Shown: piece by piece, positions 1-8,011 of the stretch
How the letters are laid out: each line of letters begins with the position of its first letter
Position numbering within the stretch: the stretch's first letter is position 1
Origin: Turneriella sp942492915
Lineage (GTDB): Bacteria; Spirochaetota; Leptospiria; Turneriellales; Turneriellaceae
NCBI GenBank assembly: GCA_942492915.1
Contig: OW818662.1
Location: 3,348,001 to 3,412,000 of the forward strand
Reading direction: 5' to 3'
DNA: 64,000 nucleotides
Made by a program: the position numbers and the translations under genes
Notes under the pieces: generated by a model
Database searches by the model: none
What the model was told of the DNA's origin: nothing
Seen by the model: the letters and a program-made list of their open reading frames with translations, nothing else

Positions 1-636
1 TTCGGCATGGTCGGGTACCCGGCAGAGCTTGCGCCCATTGCGGATGTCGAAGCGTGCTTTGACTTTTCGGTGCGCCCGGTCTTGTCGCTGATCAATGAGC
101 TCAACCCACAGCTGACGATTGGCTTTTCGAGCTATTACTGGCTGCATTCGCTTGAGGTTGCATACGGTTCGATGGCGTTCGCCAAGTATGCACTCGAGAA
201 ACTCGCGGTCGAAAACCCCAACCACATTCGCATCGTGCGCGCGGGCCTTTTCCCTTCGAAGTCGCTGCGGGGCATTTGCCTGCTGATTCAGCGCGGCGTG
301 CAGAAAGAGAACTTTCCCGGCGCAACCAAGCTCAAAACCGACTGGAAGGCCTCTGGCCTCAGTTTCAGCGACTATTTCACGCAGTTCGCGCAGGGTTATG
401 AAAAGAAAGATCTAGCTGGATACTTCACCACGCCTTACCGTGGCACTGAAGAAAAAGACCTCGTGGGTGCAATCGGCGCGGCGCTCGAGCCGCATGCGAA
501 AGGCATAATCAACGTCGTCGGTGACTCGCTCTGGCAAGAAGACAAGCTTAACCATGTTCCCGATTTTATGGCACGAAACAAAGAAGCATTTCGCCTGGCC
601 GAATGCTTCGACATTCGCCACCAGAATATAGCATGA
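1..636 (+). CDS. SDR-superfamily protein with FabI-like active site (5' end missing)
   Basis: The frame is open at the window edge, so the N-terminal Rossmann half lies outside. The visible part has Y-G-S-M-A-F-A-K followed by YALEKLAVE and IRIVRAGLF. This is the Tyr-x6-Lys spacing of FabI-type enoyl-ACP reductases, followed by the strand that carries the post-catalytic glycine. The tail of about 120 residues is longer than in FabI, so a divergent SDR or fatty-acid reductase is equally possible. The stop overlaps the next start as ATGA, so it is translationally coupled to a crotonase, which suggests acyl-CoA metabolism. Substrate is unknown. Confidence 0.5.
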   Translation, partial: FGMVGYPAELAPIADVEACFDFSVRPVLSLINELNPQLTIGFSSYYWLHSLEVAYGSMAFAKYALEKLAVENPNHIRIVRAGLFPSKSLRGICLLIQRGVQKENFPGATKLKTDWKASGLSFSDYFTQFAQGYEKKDLAGYFTTPYRGTEEKDLVGAIGAALEPHAKGIINVVGDSLWQEDKLNHVPDFMARNKEAFRLAECFDIRHQNIA

Positions 637-1445
637 AGTTAAGTGAAATACCTGTCGCGGCCGGCGCCGCGACAGATTTCGATACGCTCTTGGTCGAGGT
701 CAAAGACCACATCGGTTACATCAGGCTGCGAAGCGGTGAACAGAACGCATTTAATGACCTCTCACTCGAAGAGATCATTGCCGCTCACGACCTCATGGAA
801 AAGGACCCCGACGTCTGGGGGGTGATCTTCACCTCCGCTAACGAGACGGTCTTTTCAACAGGCCTCGATGCTGGTTTCATGCTGAGCCTCGAACGTGATC
901 AGAAACTCGACATGTTTCGGCTGCTGTTTGCGGCGACGCGGCGCATCTATGCTTTTGCAAAACCCGAGCTCGTGCTGTTGCCGGGCCATGCGTTTGCCGC
1001 GGGTGCGGTGCTCGCAATGGCCGCTGACTGGCGCTTCATGGCCGAGGGCAAAGGACGCATGGCTTTTCCCGAAGTGATGCTCGGCATTTCAATGCCCGAA
1101 GCGATGATACGCATGATCGCTTCGCAGGTGGGTGAACATAACATGTCGGCGCTCATTCAGACTGGCGATATGTTCAAGACCGAAGACTGCCTGCGCTACG
1201 GTGTCGTGAACGAACTCGTGCCGCCCGCAGAACTGCAGGCACACGGCGAAAAATTCATGCGCCGGCTTTTTCAGAAACCGCTCGCAGGCATTCGCGCAGT
1301 GAAGCGTAACCTGCGCCGCGAGAACCTGAAGTTCTTCGACAACGACCCGAGCCTCGACGCTTTCGCCCACCTCATGGGCGAAAATTTCGAAGAAGCTCTG
1401 CGCGCCGGTGTCGAAGGTCGTCGGCCGAAGTTTCAGAACCCGTAA
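633..1445 (+). CDS. Enoyl-CoA hydratase/isomerase (crotonase) family protein
   Basis: A 270-aa crotonase fold. The oxyanion-hole segments are visible as FSTGLDAGFM and GHAFAAGAVLAMAADWRFM, followed by FPEVMLGISMPEAM. The second hydratase glutamate (in FPEV) is present. The position of the first one (normally GGGxELA) reads AAGAVLA, so a classical hydratase mechanism is doubtful; an isomerase or another crotonase reaction fits better. The ATG at 633 overlaps the upstream stop and is preferred over an in-frame upstream start at 603 that would lie inside the previous gene. The stop codon sits in the loop of a strong hairpin. Confidence 0.8.
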   Translation: MKLSEIPVAAGAATDFDTLLVEVKDHIGYIRLRSGEQNAFNDLSLEEIIAAHDLMEKDPDVWGVIFTSANETVFSTGLDAGFMLSLERDQKLDMFRLLFAATRRIYAFAKPELVLLPGHAFAAGAVLAMAADWRFMAEGKGRMAFPEVMLGISMPEAMIRMIASQVGEHNMSALIQTGDMFKTEDCLRYGVVNELVPPAELQAHGEKFMRRLFQKPLAGIRAVKRNLRRENLKFFDNDPSLDAFAHLMGENFEEALRAGVEGRRPKFQNP

Positions 1446-1462
1446 CGGGTTCTGAAACTTCG
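1426..1462 (+). terminator. Perfect 17-bp inverted repeat with the stop codon as its loop
   Basis: Arms 1426-1442 and 1446-1462 are exact reverse complements, and the three-base loop TAA is the stop codon of the crotonase gene. No T-run follows, so it is a stable hairpin that may end or protect the mRNA rather than a textbook intrinsic terminator. Confidence 0.7.
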
Positions 1463-1472
1463 CCCTAAGTAA

Positions 1473-1506
1473 TTGACACCCGCCGCGGCGTGGATGATTG
1501 TCATCT
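1473..1506 (+). promoter_or_regulatory. Putative promoter with -35 TTGACA 34 nt before the ATG
   Basis: TTGACA at 1473-1478 lies exactly where a -35 box would be if transcription began at the A of the ATG (1507). The -10 position holds only a weak match (around TGATTG, 1495-1500). No Shine-Dalgarno sequence precedes the ATG. The same geometry is seen at 2262, 47666 and 62221. Confidence 0.45.
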
Positions 1507-2247
1507 ATGGAACAAATCATCGCCGTTAGCTTACCCGCTCTTCTTCTTGCATTTCTGACCCTCAAAGTCATTAACCAGTACGAGCAAGGCCTCATGTTCA
1601 CGCTCGGCAAATTCACCGGCATTAAACAACCTGGCTTACGCCTTATAATCCCGGTTATTCAGCGGATGGTACGCGTCGACATGCGCATTCGCACGCTCGA
1701 TGTCATGAAACAGCAGATCATGACAAAAGACAACGTGCCCGTGCACGTGAACGCGGCGATCTTCTTCAAGGTTGAAAACCCCGAACAGGCGATTATCAAA
1801 GTACAAGATTACGCGTACGCCATCACACAGTATGCCCAGACTGCGTTGCGCGATGTCATAGGCGGCAAGTCGCTCGATACACTGCTCGTTGAACGGCAAG
1901 AGATCGGCGACGCGATCAAAAAGCTCGTCGATAACGAAACAAGCGGCTGGGGTCTCGATGTGAACGCCATTAAGATTCAGGATATCGAAGTGCCAGACGA
2001 CCTCAAGCGCATCATGAGCCGGCAAGCAGCAGCCGAACGCGAGAAGCGCGCCAACATTATCAAGAGCGAAGGCGATAAAGAAGCCGCGAAGAACCTCGCC
2101 GACGCCGCGCGCATGATGGACAAAGCCAAAGGCGCCATGCAGCTGCGCACGCTGCAGACCCTCGACGGACTCGGACCGACGGCGTCGAACACGGTTGTGA
2201 TGGCGCTGCCGGTCGAGGTGCTGGAGTGGTTTAAGAAGGGGCGGTAA
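1507..2247 (+). CDS. SPFH/Band 7 (stomatin/slipin-like) membrane protein
   Basis: 246 aa: an N-terminal hydrophobic anchor (residues about 3-22), then the SPFH domain with the slipin hallmark of parallel strands around YEQGLMFTLGKF, PVHVNAAIFFKVENPEQA and YAQTALRDVIGG. A charged helical tail with REKRANIIKSEGDKEAAKN follows, typical of stomatin/prohibitin oligomerisation helices. It probably forms ring-like assemblies at the inner membrane. The usual partner, an NfeD-like protein, is not adjacent. I chose ATG 1507 over TTG 1498 because it fits the promoter geometry. Confidence 0.88.
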   Translation: MEQIIAVSLPALLLAFLTLKVINQYEQGLMFTLGKFTGIKQPGLRLIIPVIQRMVRVDMRIRTLDVMKQQIMTKDNVPVHVNAAIFFKVENPEQAIIKVQDYAYAITQYAQTALRDVIGGKSLDTLLVERQEIGDAIKKLVDNETSGWGLDVNAIKIQDIEVPDDLKRIMSRQAAAEREKRANIIKSEGDKEAAKNLADAARMMDKAKGAMQLRTLQTLDGLGPTASNTVVMALPVEVLEWFKKGR

Positions 2248-2261
2248 ACCCCGCGCCTTAA

Positions 2262-2296
2262 TTGACGCGCAGGCTCGACTTTCGGGTCATGTACCC
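2262..2296 (+). promoter_or_regulatory. Putative icd promoter, -35 TTGACG 35 nt before the ATG
   Basis: TTGACG at 2262-2267 is 35 nt upstream of the icd ATG (2297). The likely -10 is weak (TCATGT, 2287-2292). No ribosome-binding site is visible between them, in line with a leaderless message. Confidence 0.4.
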
Positions 2297-4525
2297 ATGT
2301 CTGACGCAAAATCAAAAATCATTTGGACCAAAATCGACGAGGCACCGGCGCTCGCGACCTATTCGCTTCTGCCGATCGTCAATGCCTTTACCAAAGCCGC
2401 AGGGGTTGTGGTCGAAACCTGCGACATCTCGCTCGCGGGGCGCATTCTGGCGAACTTTCCCGAAAACCTGGCAGAGAACCAGAAGGTCGCCGACGGCCTG
2501 GCCTACCTCGGCAAGCTCGTTTTGCTGCCTGAAGCCAATGTCATCAAACTGCCGAACGTGAGCGCGTCGATACCGCAGCTCAAGGCTGCCATCAAAGAAC
2601 TGCAAGCCCAGGGCTTTAAGGTGCCTGATTATCCCGAAGATCCGAAGACCGATGACGAGAAGACGATCAAGGGTCGCTTCGCAAAAGTGCTCGGCAGCGC
2701 GGTGAACCCGGTTTTGCGCGAAGGCAACTCTGACCGCCGCGTCGCGCGTTCGGTGAAAGAATTTGCGAAGAAGAACCCGCATAAACTCGGCGCGTGGAGC
2801 AAAGACTGCAAGAGCCACGTTTCGCACATGGCGAACGGCGACTTCTTTCACAATGAAAAATCCGTGACGCTGGAAAATGCTACTGAAGTGAAATTTGAAT
2901 TTGAAGACAAGTCTGGTAACAAGACGGTACTCAAAGAAAAACTCGCTCTGCAAAAGGGTGAGGTCTTTGACGCAACGTTCATGAGCGCTAAGGCGCTGCG
3001 CCAGTTCATTGAAGCCCAGCTTGAGGATGCAAAAGCGAAAAACCTTCTCTTCTCTGTGCACCTCAAGGCCACCATGATGAAGGTATCTGACCCCATCATT
3101 TTTGGCCATTTCGTGTCGGTCTATTTCAAAGACGTTTTTGCCAAGCATGCGGCCGTGTTCAAAGAACTTGGCATCAGCGCTGACATGGGGTTGGGCGACC
3201 TGTACGCAAAAATCAAATCGCTGCCTGATGCGCAGCGCGCAGAAATTGAAGCTGACATTCAGGCGACCTATAAAGTGCGCCCACCGCTCGCGATGGTCGA
3301 TTCTGCAAAAGGTATTACTAACCTGCACGCCGGCAATGACGTCATTATCGACGCTTCGATGCCGGTGATCATTCGTGACTCGGGGCAGATGTGGGGGCCC
3401 GATGGCAAGCTGCATGAATGCAAAGCAGTGATTCCCGATACCTCATACGCAGAGTTCTACCAAACCGGCTTTGACTTCTGCCGCGAACAGGGCGCGTTTG
3501 ACCCGAAAATCATGGGCAACGTCGCGAACGTCGGTCTCATGGCGCAGCAGGCAGAAGAGTACGGCTCGCACGACAAAACCTTCAAAGCCCCCGGCGATGG
3601 AGTGATTCGCGTCATCGATGCTTCGGGCAAAGTGCTCAGCGAACACCAGGTTGAAACCGGTGACATCTGGCGTGCCTGCCAGACCAAAGACGAAGCGATT
3701 CGCGACTGGGTGAAACTCGCGGTGCGTCGCGCGAAAGCAACAGGGTCGCCGGCAGTCTTCTGGCTTACGAGCGCCCGCGCGCACGACGCGCAAATTATCG
3801 CGAAGGTCAACACCTACCTCAAAGAGCATGACACATCAGGGCTTGAGATTCATGTCAAGTCGCTCGTCGACGCGATGCAGTTCACGCTTGAACGCGTCAA
3901 AGCGGGCAAAGACACGATTTCGGTAACAGGTAATGTCATGCGTGATTACCTCACCGATCTTTTTCCGATTCTTGAGCTGAATACCAGCGCCAAGATGCTT
4001 TCGATCGTACCCCTGCTGAACGGCGGTGGTCTCTTTGAAACCGGTGCGGGTGGCTCTGCACCAAAGCACGTGCAGCAGTTTCAGCAAGAAGGTTATCTGC
4101 GTTGGGATTCAACCGGCGAATTTCTCGCTCTGGGTGTCTCGCTCGAACACCTCGCAGCGACATTCAAAAACGCGAAAGCGCAGGTGCTCGCCGACACGAT
4201 CGACACAGCGTTCGGCAAGTTTCTCGACAATAACAAATCACCCGCTCGCAAGGTGGGCGAAATCGACAACCGCGGCAGCCACTTCTATTTCGGCCTCTAT
4301 TGGGCACAGGCTCTAGCAGAACAAACTGCGGATAAAGACCTGCAGGCGCGATTCGCCCCCATCGCAAAACAGCTGACCGAAAACGCAGCGAAGATCGACA
4401 AAGAGCTGATCGACGCGCAGGGCAAGCCGGTCGACATGGGTGGCTATTTTCACCCTGACGATGCGAAGACAACGAAGGCGATGCGCCCGAGTGCGACGTT
4501 GAATTCGATTATCGACAGCATCTAA
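2297..4525 (+). CDS. icd: Isocitrate dehydrogenase [NADP+], monomeric type
   Basis: 742 aa, the usual length of the monomeric IDH family (IDH-II), which is unrelated in size to the homodimeric 45-kDa enzyme. The substrate-binding segment LREGNSDRR and the following VARSVKEFAKKNP are diagnostic, as are KTDDEKTIKGRFAKVLGSAVNP and MWGPDGKLHECKAVIPD. It converts isocitrate to 2-oxoglutarate in the TCA cycle, making NADPH, with a divalent metal in the cytoplasm. It stands alone between its own promoter and a strong terminator, so it is probably monocistronic. Confidence 0.97.
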   Translation: MSDAKSKIIWTKIDEAPALATYSLLPIVNAFTKAAGVVVETCDISLAGRILANFPENLAENQKVADGLAYLGKLVLLPEANVIKLPNVSASIPQLKAAIKELQAQGFKVPDYPEDPKTDDEKTIKGRFAKVLGSAVNPVLREGNSDRRVARSVKEFAKKNPHKLGAWSKDCKSHVSHMANGDFFHNEKSVTLENATEVKFEFEDKSGNKTVLKEKLALQKGEVFDATFMSAKALRQFIEAQLEDAKAKNLLFSVHLKATMMKVSDPIIFGHFVSVYFKDVFAKHAAVFKELGISADMGLGDLYAKIKSLPDAQRAEIEADIQATYKVRPPLAMVDSAKGITNLHAGNDVIIDASMPVIIRDSGQMWGPDGKLHECKAVIPDTSYAEFYQTGFDFCREQGAFDPKIMGNVANVGLMAQQAEEYGSHDKTFKAPGDGVIRVIDASGKVLSEHQVETGDIWRACQTKDEAIRDWVKLAVRRAKATGSPAVFWLTSARAHDAQIIAKVNTYLKEHDTSGLEIHVKSLVDAMQFTLERVKAGKDTISVTGNVMRDYLTDLFPILELNTSAKMLSIVPLLNGGGLFETGAGGSAPKHVQQFQQEGYLRWDSTGEFLALGVSLEHLAATFKNAKAQVLADTIDTAFGKFLDNNKSPARKVGEIDNRGSHFYFGLYWAQALAEQTADKDLQARFAPIAKQLTENAAKIDKELIDAQGKPVDMGGYFHPDDAKTTKAMRPSATLNSIIDSI

Positions 4526-4562
4526 CAGTTTGCTGCGCAAACTGTTAGATGCTGTTTGTTTT
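4515..4562 (+). terminator. Intrinsic terminator of icd; stop codon inside the stem
   Basis: Arms of 19 bp (4515-4533 and 4537-4555) are perfect complements around a TGC loop, followed by TTGTTTTTT. The icd TAA (4523-4525) is part of the left arm. This is the strongest Rho-independent terminator in the window. Confidence 0.9.
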
Positions 4563-4584
4563 TTGGCGTTTGGTCCGTCTAAGC

Positions 4585-4593
4585 TGATATAAT
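4585..4593 (+). promoter_or_regulatory. Extended -10 promoter (TGaTATAAT)
   Basis: A perfect TATAAT at 4588-4593 preceded by TG at the extended -10 position. A poor -35 (TTGGCG, 4563-4568) lies 19 bp upstream. The start of the lipoprotein gene is 59 nt downstream, giving a leader of about 50 nt. Confidence 0.55.
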
Positions 4594-4651
4594 AGTATAC
4601 AACCGTCTGCCGCTTTGTGTGTATGAGCCGGCCGACTGTTGCTAAGAGATT

Positions 4652-7600
4652 ATGTCACATAACCGACCATATATCCTCACCCTGAAATTGGCGCTACTTG
4701 CGGCGCTCTTGACCGTGACGCATTGCGCAAGGCTCGGTGAAGCGCCAGTTGCTTTTACCGAGCAGAATGTTCTGCCCGCGCAACCGATTGAGCCGAGTTC
4801 GGTGGTGAAGCCCGGCATGGGCGCGAGTGGTGGGCCAATCACCTGGTCGTTCTGGGTGAAGACGCGCACCGCGGCGGCAGATGCGATGCTCGGCAGTTTT
4901 ACGCCGTTTTACAAGGTGAACGCCGTGCGCCTCGCCGTATCGACAAACTTCGTGCTCTATCGAGACTCGCTCGATGCGACGCTGACGGTCGGCCAGGCGG
5001 CATCGGTTCTCGCGACGATGGAAACCGCGTACACAAATCTCAAAAGCGTTTACGGTGGTGGCGAGCACCCTTACGCTAACAATAACGCGCGCATCGTCAT
5101 TCTCGCCTACAACATTCAAGACGACTATGCGACGACAGGCAACTATGTCGGTGGATATTTTTCGCCACGCGACCTTTACTCAAATAATTTTACGAAAGCC
5201 CTCTTTACTGACCCCGTAGCGTTGCAACAATATTCGGGGCAAATAGGCGCCTTAGGCGGATATAGCAATGAAATGAGCATTGTGCACTATGACCTGAATC
5301 CCGGCTATACAACCAATGCGGCTCAGGTGAACGACATTGTCATCCACGAACTGTCGCACCTCTTTACGTACAGCCGGCGCGTGATCACACACAGGCTCAT
5401 GAACCACGACCTGTGGATCGCTGAGGGTATCGCTGAAAATGCGCCGCATGCGACTGTCGCCACGGCAAACGTGCAGCAGTTGCGTCTGACTCAGCTCGCT
5501 TCGCCGTCGGTTATCGATTATTACCAGGATGCACCACAGCTCACCGACTTTCTCGGCTGGGCGGCGAAGATCGTCGGCTACCTGCAAAGCAATCTTTTCT
5601 TTAACTACCTGCGGCACCGCGCCGAAATGGTTTCGGTGGGCAACGCGACGACGCTCTTGACCGAACTCATGACGACGACCGACCAGACAATCAATGGTCT
5701 TGATGTGCTGATTCAAGCGCGCATTCCTGGTGCAAATTTTTCTTCTGTCTACCGCGATTTTGTCATCACGCATTACCTGAGCTTGCTCGGCATACCCATC
5801 GACGCGACGACGGGTATGAATGGCGGTATTGCGTCAACGACGCAGTACAGTTTCAGCAACGTGCAGATTGGCAGTTCGAGTTCGACGGTGAACGGCACGA
5901 CGATCAAATCGAAATATTCAAACAATATGCCGTTCAACTTTGAAGGGCCCAAGTGCAGCGATGGCAGTGTCGGCCTCAAGCCCAACTCGTATGTCATCTT
6001 CAGGCATCGTTTTGACGGGGGCGACAAGACGACGACGAATGCAGCGGGTGCGACGGGCGCGGTTGCAGGTGAACAACCGCTGAAATACATTATCAATTCC
6101 CGATCAGAGAACAGTATCATTTCGGCAACGCCTCCAACGAGCATCACCTTGCACACCTATGACGCCGGGCAAAATCTACCCTTTGGTACGGGCGGATTCG
6201 GGCTTTCACTTTGGGATAACGTGCACGTGATTGTGTATAATCCGAACAAGACAGGCAGTTGCAGACCATTTGATGAGACTTTGATATCGAAGCGTAACCA
6301 TACCAAATGGGTTGGGTCAAGCTCATACGGCACGCAACCTTCGCCCGATTTTGAATGGCAGAGCGATACGGGCGCGGTTTGGCGCACGAGCTTTGATGGA
6401 GGTTATTACCGCCCGGGCGGCATTGCGGCATTCGCTGGGGGCGCTTACCCCAATAACTTTCTCTACATAACTGATTACAACAACATGAGCGTACAGCGGC
6501 TGAATCTCGATACCGGAGCGGCACGCGGCCGTCTCGGCAATGTATCCACCACGTGTCCGACGACTGGCACCCCGTGGAGCACCAATACAGACCGGTACGT
6601 AAACAACTATTGTGCGCACACCTTTGATTCACCACAGGGCGTGCATGCCGACAGTGCGCACAACGTCTATGTGGCCGACTCGAGCAACCGGCGCATCGTA
6701 AAGTATGACACAGCCGGAAACTTTGTTGGCTGGATCGGGTATGGAAGGAGCAACGGAGTTGCCGGCGACGACAACTGGCAAGGCGCCGGCGCGGTAATAA
6801 GCGGTAATGCGCTAAACAGCCTCGCCACAACCGCAGCGCCACGCAACGGTGACCTGACAAATCTGAGCGCAACTGTCAGCGGACTCGCCTCGACCACCGA
6901 TTTGACTGTCGGAATGATTGTCTCGGCTGCCCAACTTCCTGGTGGCACGACCATCACGTCTGTCGACAACGCGACCACTGTCACATTGAGCGCAGCGGCG
7001 ACCGCTACAGCAACGGTTTCACTGACTTTTTCTTCAGGCTGCTCGGGGTATGATCCGCGCATGTTTTCTTTGCCGTGGAGTCTGACTTCCGATGGCACAT
7101 ATTTGTATATAGTCGACTATGGTTCTTCTCGCATCATACGCCGAACAATGACCACCGGGGCATTCGCCGGTTATATTGGCAATGGCAATGACGCATGGAA
7201 TTCGACTGTTCCGGCCTTAGCGTGTCAGGCGTCGAGTGGCACCGGCACATCGGCAGGTAGATTTTTGTCGCCGCGGGGAATAACTCTTTCGGCCGGGAAC
7301 CTCTATGTCGCAGATGAAGGCAACCACCGTATCGTACGCGTGAGCGCAGCTACCGGCGCTGCGAGCGGATGGTTAGGTGATGGATACGCAACTTGGCAAT
7401 CAATGTCAACCACGCCGTCGGGTACAGGATCAGCCGCGAACAAATATTTCAAAAACCCGTCTGCAGTTGCAACCGACGGTACTTACCTATACGTCGCTGA
7501 CCGCCTCAACAGCCGTATCGTGAAATGGCGGCTCGATGGCTCGAATTGTTCGGCTCCCGTGCGCAGCGAGTCGTATTGTGGCTGGCTTGGCCACGGTAAA

Positions 7601-7864
7601 GTAAGCTGGGAAAACGTACAATCCACACCCGGGACTGATCCATATGCCGGGGTTAGCTATTACCCACCTGATTACTACGCCGAACCGCATGGACTCGCTC
7701 TCGTGACCTCGGCCGCTAAGGGCACTCCGCGTACGTACCTGTTTGTGACTTCCGTTTACAACGGCCGTGTCGGACGTATCAACCTCGACTGCGCGGATAA
7801 CCCCTCGTCGGCGTCGCCGGTTCCTGGTCATTGTGACCCGGTGTATACCGTACCATTCCCTTGA
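4652..7864 (+). CDS. Large surface lipoprotein: zinc metalloprotease domain plus NHL repeats
   Basis: 1070 aa. A signal peptide ends in LLTVTHC, a spirochaete-type lipobox. Residues 232-236 are HELSH, followed by WIAEGIAE with Glu258 22 residues on, a gluzincin-type zinc site (HExxH...E), so an exported peptidase is likely. From about residue 590 to the C-terminus there are NHL-type beta-propeller repeats (VYVADSSNRRIVKYD, LYVADEGNHRIVRV, LYVADRLNSRIVKW). A Thr/Ala-rich module at about 733-793 interrupts the propeller. Predicted to be on the cell surface or in the periplasm. Specific substrate is unknown. Confidence 0.8.
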   Translation: MSHNRPYILTLKLALLAALLTVTHCARLGEAPVAFTEQNVLPAQPIEPSSVVKPGMGASGGPITWSFWVKTRTAAADAMLGSFTPFYKVNAVRLAVSTNFVLYRDSLDATLTVGQAASVLATMETAYTNLKSVYGGGEHPYANNNARIVILAYNIQDDYATTGNYVGGYFSPRDLYSNNFTKALFTDPVALQQYSGQIGALGGYSNEMSIVHYDLNPGYTTNAAQVNDIVIHELSHLFTYSRRVITHRLMNHDLWIAEGIAENAPHATVATANVQQLRLTQLASPSVIDYYQDAPQLTDFLGWAAKIVGYLQSNLFFNYLRHRAEMVSVGNATTLLTELMTTTDQTINGLDVLIQARIPGANFSSVYRDFVITHYLSLLGIPIDATTGMNGGIASTTQYSFSNVQIGSSSSTVNGTTIKSKYSNNMPFNFEGPKCSDGSVGLKPNSYVIFRHRFDGGDKTTTNAAGATGAVAGEQPLKYIINSRSENSIISATPPTSITLHTYDAGQNLPFGTGGFGLSLWDNVHVIVYNPNKTGSCRPFDETLISKRNHTKWVGSSSYGTQPSPDFEWQSDTGAVWRTSFDGGYYRPGGIAAFAGGAYPNNFLYITDYNNMSVQRLNLDTGAARGRLGNVSTTCPTTGTPWSTNTDRYVNNYCAHTFDSPQGVHADSAHNVYVADSSNRRIVKYDTAGNFVGWIGYGRSNGVAGDDNWQGAGAVISGNALNSLATTAAPRNGDLTNLSATVSGLASTTDLTVGMIVSAAQLPGGTTITSVDNATTVTLSAAATATATVSLTFSSGCSGYDPRMFSLPWSLTSDGTYLYIVDYGSSRIIRRTMTTGAFAGYIGNGNDAWNSTVPALACQASSGTGTSAGRFLSPRGITLSAGNLYVADEGNHRIVRVSAATGAASGWLGDGYATWQSMSTTPSGTGSAANKYFKNPSAVATDGTYLYVADRLNSRIVKWRLDGSNCSAPVRSESYCGWLGHGKVSWENVQSTPGTDPYAGVSYYPPDYYAEPHGLALVTSAAKGTPRTYLFVTSVYNGRVGRINLDCADNPSSASPVPGHCDPVYTVPFP

Positions 7865-8011
7865 TCTGCAATTTATGCATGGCCGATTCTCTCTCGCGCG
7901 CGCAGCGGCACGCCCGCCAATCAATCTCATTGACACAGCGCGCCGACTTCAGACCAAAGCGAAGAGCGCAGCGTCATGTGGTTTCTACATCCGCGCAGCG
8001 CTTATTCTGAT

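Noticed and set aside
2312..3415. Long minus-strand open frame (367 codons) opposite icd
   Set aside because: Lies wholly inside a well-recognised gene, has a Phe/Arg/His-rich composition typical of antisense frames in GC-rich genes, and shows no domain.
6144..6872. Minus-strand open frame opposite the NHL lipoprotein
   Set aside because: Cys/Arg/Ser-rich nonsense translation with no motif; an artefact of codon bias on the coding strand.
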